A DNA stretch of 64,000 bases from Micromonospora echinofusca (GTDB taxonomy: Bacteria > Actinomycetota > Actinomycetes > Mycobacteriales > Micromonosporaceae). Positions within the stretch are counted from its first letter, which is position 1; each line of letters begins with the position of its first letter. Of the stretch, positions 17,124-27,929 are shown one piece after another. The notes beneath the pieces were generated by a model. The model was not told the DNA's origin. It did no database searches and saw nothing but the letters and a program-made list of their open reading frames with translations. The stretch spans positions 1 through 64,000 of the forward strand of contig NZ_WVUH01000001.1 of NCBI RefSeq assembly GCF_017614955.1, in the 5' to 3' direction. Position numbers and translations under genes: made by a program.

Positions 17124-18455
17124 CTACCCCGTTGCCTGCGTGCGGTCCAGACCGGACCGGTTGACGGCGGCCCAGTCGACAGCGTCGCCGCGGACCCACG
17201 CGTGGGCGGCGGCGACCAGCAGCGCGGCGACCGAGCCGTGCTGGCCGGTGCGGGTGCGAACTGCGGAGAGCACCACGGCGTCACGGGCCCTTGCTCGATC
17301 CGGATGCTGATTGGCCAGCGAGCGCAGCATCTGCCCGGGGCCCAGCTCGACCGCGAGAACGCGCGGCAGGCGCCACATCTCGGTGAGGTTGTCGAAGAAC
17401 CGGATCGTGTTGCACGCATGCCCGGCCCAGTACCGGGCGTCCGTGGCCTCGGCCGACCCGATCCAGGTGCCGGAGACGTTGGAGAGCACAGGCAGGGCCG
17501 GTGGCTGCAGGTCGACCTCGGACAGCAGCTGCTGCAGCGGAGGCTCGACCGACGCCATCAGTGACGAGTGGAAGGCGTGCCGGGTCGGCACCGGGAGCGT
17601 TGCCACACCCAGGGCCGTGCAGCGCCCCGTGAAGTCGGCGACGGCGTCGGTTGCGCCGGAGACGACACACTGTGCAGCCCCGTTGACCGCAGCGAGGGAC
17701 AGACTGCCGCCGTACTCCTGAAGGGGGGTGGTGAGGTCGTGCCGGCTTGCGTTGACCACCAGCATGGCGCCGGGTGGAGCTTCTTCCATGAGCTCCGCCC
17801 GTGCCGCGACCAACCGGAGCGCATCGTGGAACGAGAACACCCCCGCCAGACAGGCCGCGATGTACTCGCCGACGCTGTAGCCCACCATGCCACCGGGTGT
17901 GAGGCCCCAGGACATGAGGAGCCGGGCCAGGCAGTACTCGACGGCGAATACGACGGGCTGGGAGAAGCGGGTCTGATGCAGCTGGCTCGAGCTGTCACCA
18001 CGCGCTTTCAGAGCGGCGAGCAGGCTGACGTTTCGCTCCGGTTCCTCGCTGCAGCCAGGGGGATACAGCAGTTCCCGGATGTCCAGGCCGAGCGCGGGCC
18101 GCAGCACGTCCGCTGCCTCGTCCAGGGTGTCGCGGAAGACGCGCAGCCTCTCGTAGGCGTCACGGGCCAGGCCGGGGTGATGGTCCCCGACGCCGGGGAA
18201 CAGGAACATGGTGGTGCGTTCCGCCTCATCCGCGACGGCCTCGCCGTCGACGACGAGACCCGGGTCGGGCTCGGTCAGCAGGACGCCGGCGTGGACCGGT
18301 CCACGCGCGACCACGACCCGCCGGAACCGGCCCTCCGCCACCGAGTGCGGTGCTTCTGGTAGGCGAAGAGCAGCCTGTTGGCAGAGGTGGTCCAACGCGG
18401 TCAGCGAGTCGGCGGCGAACGGGTAGGCCCGCCAGGTCGGTTCGATATCGGTCAT
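17124..18455 (-). CDS. Free-standing (trans) acyltransferase with a KS-AT linker-like N-terminus
   Basis: The 443-residue protein is a polyketide-type acyltransferase: FPGVGDHHPGL opening, catalytic Ser in GYSVGEY (about 191), His in the HAFHS motif (about 294) typical of malonyl-type selectivity, then NVSGTWIG. Residues 1-80 resemble the linker that joins KS to AT in modular PKSs, suggesting descent from a PKS module that lost its KS. It lies 12 bp downstream of the adenylation-less NRPS in the same operon, and no ketosynthase exists in the window. In zwittermicin, a trans AT moves aminomalonyl from a free ACP; the same free-ACP genes are present here at 40287-43784. I infer delivery of an unusual unit to an NRPS carrier, though aminoacyl shuttling is also possible. 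Confidence 0.85.
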   Translation of the reverse strand: MTDIEPTWRAYPFAADSLTALDHLCQQAALRLPEAPHSVAEGRFRRVVVARGPVHAGVLLTEPDPGLVVDGEAVADEAERTTMFLFPGVGDHHPGLARDAYERLRVFRDTLDEAADVLRPALGLDIRELLYPPGCSEEPERNVSLLAALKARGDSSSQLHQTRFSQPVVFAVEYCLARLLMSWGLTPGGMVGYSVGEYIAACLAGVFSFHDALRLVAARAELMEEAPPGAMLVVNASRHDLTTPLQEYGGSLSLAAVNGAAQCVVSGATDAVADFTGRCTALGVATLPVPTRHAFHSSLMASVEPPLQQLLSEVDLQPPALPVLSNVSGTWIGSAEATDARYWAGHACNTIRFFDNLTEMWRLPRVLAVELGPGQMLRSLANQHPDRARARDAVVLSAVRTRTGQHGSVAALLVAAAHAWVRGDAVDWAAVNRSGLDRTQATG

Positions 18456-18467
18456 CGTCGTGAGCTC

Positions 18468-21400
18468 TCAGAGTGCGGGCGGGATCGGGAAGCCGATCGC
18501 CGCGAGGAAATCGGGCAGGAACGTCGCGGCCAGACCGATGTTGGCCATCACCACGAGGCCGTCGCCGCTCTCCACATCCATGGCGGTGAAACACTGGAAG
18601 GTGTCGAGGTCACCGGGGTGGCCGAACCACAGGGATCCCCTGCCGGGTTTGAGGATGGTGCCGAGTCCGAAGCCCACACCGTTGCGGGGGCTGAGCATTC
18701 GCAGCGCGAGGTCGCGGTCGAGTATGACGCCGCCCTGACCGTGCACGCTGCGGTAGATGTCCTGTGCGACCCGGGCGAGATCGGTCGGCGTGGTCCAGAG
18801 GCCGCCGGCGGCCAGCTCGTGGAAGGTTCTCCAGCGGGTGTCGGCCGGGCTGCCGTCGGGGGTGTGGCCGACCGCCACGTTGGTCCGGTCGACGGGATCG
18901 CCGTAGCTGCTGTGCGTCATCCCGAGTGGGTCGAGGACCAGTTCCTGCATCACGTCCGTGAACGGTCGGCCCGTCACTACGGTCACCAGACGTTGCAGCA
19001 CCGCATAGTTGCCCGACGAGTAGTGGAAGTCGTCGTCCGCTCTACGTACCAGGTTGAGGGTCGGCTGCTTGCTCGTGTCGATGATCGGGATCTCGTCGAG
19101 CCCGGAGGTGTGGCGGAGCAACTGCTCCAGCGTCACTGGTCGGTCCGCCAGGCCAGGCAGGTCCGGCAGATGTCCGCGCAGGTCCGATTCCAGATCCAAC
19201 ACCCCGCGCCGTACCAGTCCCAGCACGCCCAGCGCGGTCACATGTTTGCTGACCGAACAAGCGCGGTAGGCGGTCTCCGGTCCCACCGGTACCCCGGCCT
19301 CGGCGCGCGTGGAGCCCTCGCTCCAGGCCTCGGCGAGCCTGCCACCGGAGAGCAGCGCGACGCTCACCCCCGCGACCCGGTGCCGGGTCCGGGCCTCGGT
19401 GATCGCCGGTGCTGCCGGGAAGAGCCGCCAGTGCCGTTCCGCCCTGGTCTCGGCAGCGGCGGGGTGGTTACCCGCGGCGACGATCTCACGTAGCTCTGCC
19501 AGAAAGCGGTCGGCCAGTGCCTGAATCGTCCCGTGGCGGTGCACGTTCGTCGAATAGTTCCAGGTGATCTGTAGGTACCGGCCGTCGATCGAGGCGTCGA
19601 CATCAAGCAGGTAGGGCCGCAATGTGGAGGGATCGCGGGCCACCGACTGGTCGTCGGCGAACCGGTACCAGCCATTGGAAGTGGGCAGTTCACCCTGCCG
19701 GCCGTGGTAGTTGAACGCGACCTGGGCGTGTGGTCGCTGCTCGCTCACGGCACCCCGCAGATAGCGGGCGATGCCGTAGCCGACCCCGTGATGCGGGGTG
19801 CAGCGGACTGCCTCGGCGACCGCGGTCACGCAGGCGTGGACATCGGAAGGGTCCGGCAGGTTCACGGTCAGCGGATGGATGCTGGTGAACCAGCCGACGG
19901 TACGGGACAGGTCGATGTCGGGGCGTAGTGGCACGCGCCCGTGCCCTTCGATGTCGATCAGCGCGCTTCCGCCCCCGGACCAGCCGGCCAGTGTGCGTGC
20001 CAGCGCGGTGAGCAGCAGGACATGCGGCGGTGCGCCGTAGGTCTCCTGCGCCCCGTGGACCAGGGCAGCGGTGTCGCTCGCGGGTACCACGGTCTCCACC
20101 GAGCTGAGCGAGCTTTCTGTGTTGACGCCGGCGAGGTCCTGCGGCAGGCGGTGCGGCGCGGGCCCGGCCGGCTCCCAGCGCGGAAGCTCCTCGGCCATGG
20201 CTCGGCTTCCGGCATGCGCCACCAGGTGGTGCGCCCATTGCCGCAGGGATGTCGTGGCAGCGGGCAGGACGGCGTCGCCGCCACTGGCCAGCTGGTCGTA
20301 GGCGGACCAGAGGTCGTCGAGGATGATCCCCCACGACACCGTGTCCACTGCAAAGTGATGGATCACGATTGCCAGCCGGTCGGCGAGTCCGCGCGGTGCG
20401 CGGATCAGGGCCGCGCGCAGCAACGGTCCCCGGCCCAGATGGACGCTCTGGTGCAGCTCGTCGGTGATCTCCCTGATCCGCCAGGTCCACAGCGACCGGG
20501 GTGCGTCCGCCAGGTCGATCAGCCGGACGAGGGCGTTCTCCTCCCGCTCGGCGGCGTGCTGTCGCCATGCCGGACCGTCCTGGCTGCACCGCAACCTCAG
20601 CGCCTCATGCTGGGCGACCACCGCCTGGAAGGCACGCGCCAGTACCGACTCGTCCACCCTGACCGACAGGTCGAGCTGCCGCGACTGGTTGAAGTGGTGC
20701 GGATTGCCGACATGGCTGAAGAACCAGTGCTGTATCGGGGTCAGCGGGATGTCGCCGCCGGCCGCACCGGCGTCGGACGGCGTGTCCACCGTCGGTGTCT
20801 CACCGTCGACCGCTGCGGCGAGGTCGGCGAGCACCGGGAACTCGTTGATGTGCCGGATGCTGATGGGCAGTCCGGCCCGACGCCCCTCGGCCACCACATG
20901 GAAGGCGAGAATGGAGTCGCCCCCCAGGTCGTAGTAGTCGTCCTCCGGCAGTACCGGGCCGGTCTCCAGTAACCGGGCCCAGATGTCCGCGAGAATGTCC
21001 AGCGTGTCTGCGCTCGTACGCGCTGATGCTGTCTGCGTACCAGCGATGATCTCGGCGAGGGTCGTATCTGACTGCGCCGCCGCCACGACCGAGAGCAGCC
21101 GGGCGAACTCGTCGAGTAGCCGCGCGGCTTGCGCATCGTCGTGATGGCTGAGCCAGTACTCAAGGTCGAGCGACAGGTCGGCGTCGAGTTTCACCTTGCA
21201 CACCAGGGGGTGGAAGGGGCGGCCCGGCTCACCCTCGACCGGGGTGATCCGCAGGCCGTCGCGCGGCCGCAGGTCTTCGCCGGGCGTTTCGAACGTGAAG
21301 ACGGCGTCGAACAGCCGCTGCCCGGCCGGCAGTCCAATCGCACGTTGGATATCCGCCACCGACTGCGGTGGCCGGTTCTGCTGCTCCAGCAGAGTGCTCT

Positions 21401-24400
21401 GGAGCCCGTGCAGCCAGTCCTGGAGCGTACTGTCCGGGGTCACCCGTACGCGAGTCGGCACCGTGTGCAGCAGCAGACCGACCATCCGCTCCACGCCCGG
21501 TATGTCCATGCCACGCCCGGACAGGACGGTACCGAAGACGACGTCGTCGTGGTCGGGTCGAGTGAGCGCCAGACCCCACACCCCGAGCAGTACGGCATGC
21601 GACGTCACCCGGTGGAGCCGTGCCGTGTCCCGCAACGCCTCCACCAGGTCCTGCGGCAGCACGACCCGACGGCTGCCCCAGCCGGTGTCGTCCTTGGGCT
21701 CACCGACGGCCGGCCGGTAACCAGAGAGCAATTCGCGCCAATAGTCAGCGCCGGACTGCCTGTTGCGCTGGATCCAGTCGATGTAGCCCCGGAACGGCAC
21801 TGCTGGCGGAACCTGACCGTCCGAGTAGAGGTCCAGGACCTCGTTCAGCACGACCTGCTGGCTCCATCCGTCGATCACCAAGTGGTGTGTGGTCCACACC
21901 AGACGGTGTTCGGTATCAGCCGTCCTGACGAGGGTCAGCCGGAGCGGCGGGGTGGTCAGGCCGAGGCCGCGCGCTTCGTCTTCGGCCAAGACCCCGTCCA
22001 GCCAGGCCGCCCGATCAGGCTGAGGCACCGCGCGGCCATCGAGATGGCGTACCTCCAGTGGCGGGGCCTTGAGCACCACCTGCACCGGGTGGCGCAGGCC
22101 CTCCCACCGGAAACAGGCCCGCAGCATGGGATGACGGCCGGCGACCTGCTGCCATGCCGCGACGAACGCGTCGACGTCCAACGCCCCGGTGATCTCCCAG
22201 ACGTACTGGCGGAAGTACTCGTCCTTGGCCGGGGAGGCGAGCCGGTCGAAGAGCATGCCCAGCTGTAGCGGTGACAGTCGGTATACGTCCTCTACCCCAC
22301 CGTCCTCCTCGTTGAAGGAAGCCAGCAGCATGGCGGTCTCCTTGTCGCCAAGACCCGCCAGCGGGTAGCGGGCCTTCGCCGGCGGCGGTGCAGGCAGCGG
22401 TGGCGTCGTCGAACGGACGGCATTGTCCTGCGTCACGGCGATCAGTCGCGCAATGGTCTGCTGCTCCAGCACATCCCTGGAGGTGAACGTCAGTCCCACC
22501 GGGCGGGCGAGTGCCACGACGCGGACGGACAGCAGCGAATCGCCGCCGAGCGCCAGAAAGTTGTCGTGGATGCCCACGTTCTGGTGACGCAGTACCTGCG
22601 ACCAGATGTCGGCCAAGGCCCGCTCCGCTGGCGTGCGGGGAACGACATGGTCTCCTGAACCACCGTCCACGGGAAGATGCTTCCGCACCGGCGGTGCAGG
22701 ACGCGGCACCGTAGCCTCGCCTACGACGCGGCCGGGATCCGCCACCGCCGCACGGAGTACCTCGACGAAACCGGCCAGCAGATTGGCCGCGGTCTGCGGG
22801 CGCATCCGGCCGCGCTGGTACTGCGCCTGCAAGGTCAGGCGATCGTCCAGAAAGGCGCCCACCGCCAGTGGATAGCCCACCTCGATCGGGGTGGGTACCG
22901 CGTTGGCCTCCGTACCGGCCGGGGTCCAACCGTCCGGCGAGGGACCGGCCTCGAACTGGAAGATGCTGTCGAACAGGGTGCTACCGGCCGCCAGTTCGCT
23001 ACACCGTTTGACGTCCACCAGCGAGCTGTTGGCGTGGCTCTGCAACTCGGCCACGGCCACGCCGGTACGGCTCATCAGCTCCGACATCGGCCTCGCCGGA
23101 TCGATGGTGACCCGTAGCGGCAGCGTGTTCATCACCATGCCCACAACGTGGTCGAGACCGGGCAGATCGCCGTAGCGGCCGTTGACGATCGTGCCGAACA
23201 CGATGTCCGGGCCGCACCCGTTGCGGTAGAGGGTGACCGCCCACGCGGCATGTACCACGGCACCGACCGTCACACGGCAGCGCCGAGCGAGGTCCCGTAG
23301 TTCCCTGGCCAGGGAATCGTCGACTACCAGGAGCTCCACGGCCGATCCACCCGTACCGCCGGTGGGCCCGTCGAAGGGCAGGGGAGTGGGCTCGGTGATT
23401 CCCTGCAGGTGCTGTCGCCAGAAGGAGGTGTCACCCCGGCGGCGGCGTTCCTCCCGCCACGCCACCCAGTCGCGCAGCGCCACCACCGGCGGCAGTTCGG
23501 GTACCGGCTGCCCGGACCGTAGCGCCTCGTAGACCGCGAGCACCTCGTCCAGCACCCGGCCCCGGCTCCAGCCGTCGAGCAGCAGGTGATGTGTCCGCCA
23601 GGTGAACCGGTACGTACCGGAGCCGTTCGGCGTCAGGGTGAAACGGTGCGGTGGGGCGGCGAGGTCAACGCCGTCGTCGGCCGCGGGCGCGGCGGTCTCG
23701 ATCCGGACCGGCAGGTTACGGCACACCACCTGGACCGGATGCGGCAGCCCCTCCCACAGGAAGCGGCTACGCAGTGCCGGATGGCGGTCCACGACGATCT
23801 GCCACGCCCGGCCGAGCGCGTCGGCACTGACATCGCCCTGCAGGTCATAGACGTGTTCCTGGACGTACGGCCGGCCTGTGGGGTCGGCGAGGACGGTGAA
23901 GAGCATCCCCTCCTGCAACGGCGACAGCGGGTAGACATCCTCCACCTCGTCCGGGCCGAAGTGCCTCAGTACCCGATCGAGCGCCCGCTCATCCAGCCCT
24001 GCCAGTGGGAACTCGACCGGGTCGCCGCCGTCGAGTGCGGTGGCCAGCTCCGCGATCGTCTGGTGTCTGAGCAGCATCGGCGGAGACAACGGCAGTCCGC
24101 GCTGCTGCCCGACACTGGCGATCTTGATGGCCAGTAACGAGTCGCCACCGATGTCGAAGAAGTTGTCGTACACGTCGACGTCGTCGCGGCCCAGCACCTC
24201 CGTCCACACCGCGGCAATCCTGGACTCCGCCTCGGACCGCCGGGACGTCGCCCGCGGTCGCTGCCGAATGGATGCCGGGCGCACGTCGCCCGCACCGACC
24301 GGTTGACGCGGGTTGGCGGCGACCCGCCGGGTGAACGCCTCCAGCGCCCCCAGCATCGCCGCCGCCGTCTCCTCGCGGAAGAGGTCGGTGGCATAGTTCA

Positions 24401-25694
24401 GGTCCAGCTCGATGGACTCACCGCGATCCGTCGCGGAGAGAGTCAGGTCCATCTTGGAAGAGCCGGTCGCCAGGTCCATACGCTCGATCCGAACGCCGGG
24501 CAGGTTCCAGCGCCCGTCACCGGACTCCAGATACTTGAACATCACCTGGAAGAGCGGGTTGCGTGACGGGTCACGTTCAACCCTGAGTGCCGAGATCACC
24601 TGCTCGAAGGCGACGTCCTGGTGGGTGAGCGCGTCCAGCACCTGCCGCCGGGTCCGCTCGACGGTTTCCGTGAACGAGGGGCGCTCCCGCAGATCGAACG
24701 GGACGGCGACGGTGGTGGAGAAGAGGCCGAGGGACGACTCGGTCTGCGGGACACCGCGTCCGGCCGCCAACGAACCGACCGCGAAGCTACCCTGCCCGGC
24801 GTACTCGCTGAGGAAGGACCCGAAGACAGCCAGCATGAGGGTGAACGGCGTGGTGCCGTGCTGCCGGGCGAGGTCGCGCAGTTGTCCGCTCAGCTCCGGG
24901 TCGAGGAGACGCCGCACCGCCGCACCGCGGTACGACGGGTTGACCGGTCGGGGGCGGTCAGTGGGCAGGTGCAGACGTGTGTCGACCCCGGACAGGGCCG
25001 CGCGCCAATGGTCGAGGTGGGCCCCGATCCGCTCAGGGGTGAGCTGGCCGCGCAGCCAACTGGCGTAGTCGGCGAACTGTACCTCCACGGGAGCCAACCG
25101 GGGGGCGTCTCCTTCGGTCCGTGCCCGGTAGAGTTCGCACAGCTCTCGGGCGAGCAGCCCGCAGGACCACTCGTCGGCAATGATGTGGTGCAGGTGCAGG
25201 AGCAGGGCGTGGTCCTGCTCGGCCAGTCGCAGCAGCGTGGCCCGAACCAGCGGACCACGGGACAGGTCGAAGCCCTTCGCCAGCTCCTCACCGACGGCCT
25301 GCACCACCTGCTCCGGGGCGGCGTCGCGCACCACGAAAGCGGTGCTCTCATGGGGCACCACCCGCTGCTCCGGTTCGCCGTCACGCTCCACGAACACCGT
25401 GCGCAGAACCTCGTGGCGCTCCACGACCTCGGTGAACGCGGCCCGCAGGGCCGCCAGGTCGAGCGGGCCCCGCAGGCGTACGGCGTCGTACACGCCGTAG
25501 AGCGCGTTGTCGGTCAGCATCCGGTCCACCACCCACAGGCCGTGCTGGGCCGGGCTGAGCGGAGTCGGCTCCCCGGCCGGGCGAGGCGGTATCGAGTGGG
25601 CATCGCTCGCCTCACCGCGTAGACGCCTGGCGACGAGCGCGCGGCGAGCGGTTGCGGCCGGGTCGGTGTCCGGGTCGGCTGAAGTGGTTGCCAT
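18468..25694 (-). CDS. Adenylation-less NRPS: C-T-C-T-C-T-E-PBP-type thioesterase
   Basis: A 2,408-residue megasynthase with no A domain. Order: C1 (HHIIADEWS near 170), T1 (IGGDSLLAI near 518), C2 (HHLLLDGW near 705), T2 (LGGDSLLSV near 1051), C3 (HHLVIDGW near 1272), T3 (LGGDSILAF near 1590), epimerase (IHHFAVDTVSW near 1780, FNYHGR), then a class-C beta-lactamase-like domain with SVSK (near 2148) and YSSGNY (near 2226). Such penicillin-binding-protein-type thioesterases cyclise peptides whose C-terminal residue is D-configured, matching the adjacent E domain. The three carriers must be loaded in trans, by the A domain 17 bp upstream, the intact A domain at 13354-16665 or the neighbouring AT. 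The start is the ATG at 25694 after GGAGG rather than the upstream ATG at 25727. TTA codons occur at 24135 and 20970. Confidence 0.93.
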   Translation of the reverse strand: MATTSADPDTDPAATARRALVARRLRGEASDAHSIPPRPAGEPTPLSPAQHGLWVVDRMLTDNALYGVYDAVRLRGPLDLAALRAAFTEVVERHEVLRTVFVERDGEPEQRVVPHESTAFVVRDAAPEQVVQAVGEELAKGFDLSRGPLVRATLLRLAEQDHALLLHLHHIIADEWSCGLLARELCELYRARTEGDAPRLAPVEVQFADYASWLRGQLTPERIGAHLDHWRAALSGVDTRLHLPTDRPRPVNPSYRGAAVRRLLDPELSGQLRDLARQHGTTPFTLMLAVFGSFLSEYAGQGSFAVGSLAAGRGVPQTESSLGLFSTTVAVPFDLRERPSFTETVERTRRQVLDALTHQDVAFEQVISALRVERDPSRNPLFQVMFKYLESGDGRWNLPGVRIERMDLATGSSKMDLTLSATDRGESIELDLNYATDLFREETAAAMLGALEAFTRRVAANPRQPVGAGDVRPASIRQRPRATSRRSEAESRIAAVWTEVLGRDDVDVYDNFFDIGGDSLLAIKIASVGQQRGLPLSPPMLLRHQTIAELATALDGGDPVEFPLAGLDERALDRVLRHFGPDEVEDVYPLSPLQEGMLFTVLADPTGRPYVQEHVYDLQGDVSADALGRAWQIVVDRHPALRSRFLWEGLPHPVQVVCRNLPVRIETAAPAADDGVDLAAPPHRFTLTPNGSGTYRFTWRTHHLLLDGWSRGRVLDEVLAVYEALRSGQPVPELPPVVALRDWVAWREERRRRGDTSFWRQHLQGITEPTPLPFDGPTGGTGGSAVELLVVDDSLARELRDLARRCRVTVGAVVHAAWAVTLYRNGCGPDIVFGTIVNGRYGDLPGLDHVVGMVMNTLPLRVTIDPARPMSELMSRTGVAVAELQSHANSSLVDVKRCSELAAGSTLFDSIFQFEAGPSPDGWTPAGTEANAVPTPIEVGYPLAVGAFLDDRLTLQAQYQRGRMRPQTAANLLAGFVEVLRAAVADPGRVVGEATVPRPAPPVRKHLPVDGGSGDHVVPRTPAERALADIWSQVLRHQNVGIHDNFLALGGDSLLSVRVVALARPVGLTFTSRDVLEQQTIARLIAVTQDNAVRSTTPPLPAPPPAKARYPLAGLGDKETAMLLASFNEEDGGVEDVYRLSPLQLGMLFDRLASPAKDEYFRQYVWEITGALDVDAFVAAWQQVAGRHPMLRACFRWEGLRHPVQVVLKAPPLEVRHLDGRAVPQPDRAAWLDGVLAEDEARGLGLTTPPLRLTLVRTADTEHRLVWTTHHLVIDGWSQQVVLNEVLDLYSDGQVPPAVPFRGYIDWIQRNRQSGADYWRELLSGYRPAVGEPKDDTGWGSRRVVLPQDLVEALRDTARLHRVTSHAVLLGVWGLALTRPDHDDVVFGTVLSGRGMDIPGVERMVGLLLHTVPTRVRVTPDSTLQDWLHGLQSTLLEQQNRPPQSVADIQRAIGLPAGQRLFDAVFTFETPGEDLRPRDGLRITPVEGEPGRPFHPLVCKVKLDADLSLDLEYWLSHHDDAQAARLLDEFARLLSVVAAAQSDTTLAEIIAGTQTASARTSADTLDILADIWARLLETGPVLPEDDYYDLGGDSILAFHVVAEGRRAGLPISIRHINEFPVLADLAAAVDGETPTVDTPSDAGAAGGDIPLTPIQHWFFSHVGNPHHFNQSRQLDLSVRVDESVLARAFQAVVAQHEALRLRCSQDGPAWRQHAAEREENALVRLIDLADAPRSLWTWRIREITDELHQSVHLGRGPLLRAALIRAPRGLADRLAIVIHHFAVDTVSWGIILDDLWSAYDQLASGGDAVLPAATTSLRQWAHHLVAHAGSRAMAEELPRWEPAGPAPHRLPQDLAGVNTESSLSSVETVVPASDTAALVHGAQETYGAPPHVLLLTALARTLAGWSGGGSALIDIEGHGRVPLRPDIDLSRTVGWFTSIHPLTVNLPDPSDVHACVTAVAEAVRCTPHHGVGYGIARYLRGAVSEQRPHAQVAFNYHGRQGELPTSNGWYRFADDQSVARDPSTLRPYLLDVDASIDGRYLQITWNYSTNVHRHGTIQALADRFLAELREIVAAGNHPAAAETRAERHWRLFPAAPAITEARTRHRVAGVSVALLSGGRLAEAWSEGSTRAEAGVPVGPETAYRACSVSKHVTALGVLGLVRRGVLDLESDLRGHLPDLPGLADRPVTLEQLLRHTSGLDEIPIIDTSKQPTLNLVRRADDDFHYSSGNYAVLQRLVTVVTGRPFTDVMQELVLDPLGMTHSSYGDPVDRTNVAVGHTPDGSPADTRWRTFHELAAGGLWTTPTDLARVAQDIYRSVHGQGGVILDRDLALRMLSPRNGVGFGLGTILKPGRGSLWFGHPGDLDTFQCFTAMDVESGDGLVVMANIGLAATFLPDFLAAIGFPIPPAL

Positions 25695-25711
25695 TGCTGA
25701 TCCTCCTTGCC

Positions 25712-27220
<1,509 letters not shown>

Positions 27221-27317
27221 TTCCTCATCTCATCGTTCGGGCGGACGGCACCAACGGCCTGGGACAGCTGAAGGGTTGACCTGTGGTGATACCGGTACCT
27301 CATCTACAGCCATGGCC

Positions 27318-27335
27318 CTATCGGCGCGCTATCAG
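27318..27335. promoter_or_regulatory. SARP-type repeat pair upstream of the A / A-less NRPS / AT operon
   Basis: CTATCGG (27318) and CTATCAG (27329) are spaced by exactly 11 bp, about 100 bp before the start codon at 27220. They read GATAG-type in the direction of that operon, as at the other cluster promoters. A third box is not clear here. The rest of 27221-27598 holds no gene. Confidence 0.5.
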
Positions 27336-27598
27336 GACCGATCCGGGACCAGCACGCCCGGTTTTCGAGGTCGCCAGGCAAGCGAATGGTGCGGCCGGAT
27401 TCGTTCAACGGGCCGAGAGGCCAGTGGATGCTGGATTCCTGCGATGGAGAATGCGCCTGCCATGACGCTGCGCTGAGCCGGCCGGTTGATCTCCGCCGAC
27501 CGACTCGCAGCAGCAATCTCGGACCAGCCATCCCCGATCAACCGCGTGCGGATCCAGATCGTGATTCCCGTGACACGCAGGCTACCGGGACAGTCGGC

Positions 27599-27775
27599 TC
27601 ATCCCCAGTTGGTGTCCCGGGTGGCGAGCAAAGGCGACCACGAGACGACCGCAGATCGTTCCCGCGCGGCGGAGGAAACGGAGAACGAGGTGCCGACCGC
27701 GATCAGGAATGAAGCCTCCACCGCCGGAGTAGCCGGAGCGGCCTGAGCCTTCACGATGGGGTCGCAAACCAACAT
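27599..27775 (-). CDS. Putative 58-residue peptide, unknown
   Basis: An ATG at 27775 follows AGAGAGG at good spacing and opens a 58-codon frame lying alone in the 0.7-kb space between the SARP gene and the A-domain gene. The product begins MLVCDPIVKAQ, has a hydrophobic, signal-like centre (EASFLIAVGTSFSVSSAA) and ends LLATRDTNWG. It resembles no family I can name. It could be a small secreted or signalling peptide, or chance. The flanking 27776-27929 shows nothing else. Confidence 0.35.
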   Translation of the reverse strand: MLVCDPIVKAQAAPATPAVEASFLIAVGTSFSVSSAARERSAVVSWSPLLATRDTNWG

Positions 27776-27929
27776 GGTGTGCCTCTCTGAGCTTCGTGGC
27801 GTACCCCCGTGGTAGCCGTTGTCACTCAATCGAACGCTGCTAACTGATGACTGTCGGTTCGCCATTGCTGTGGCCCGTCGGATTCGCCGGTGCGGTGCTG
27901 CTACGAAAGCCGGACGAAAGAGGGAGCCG

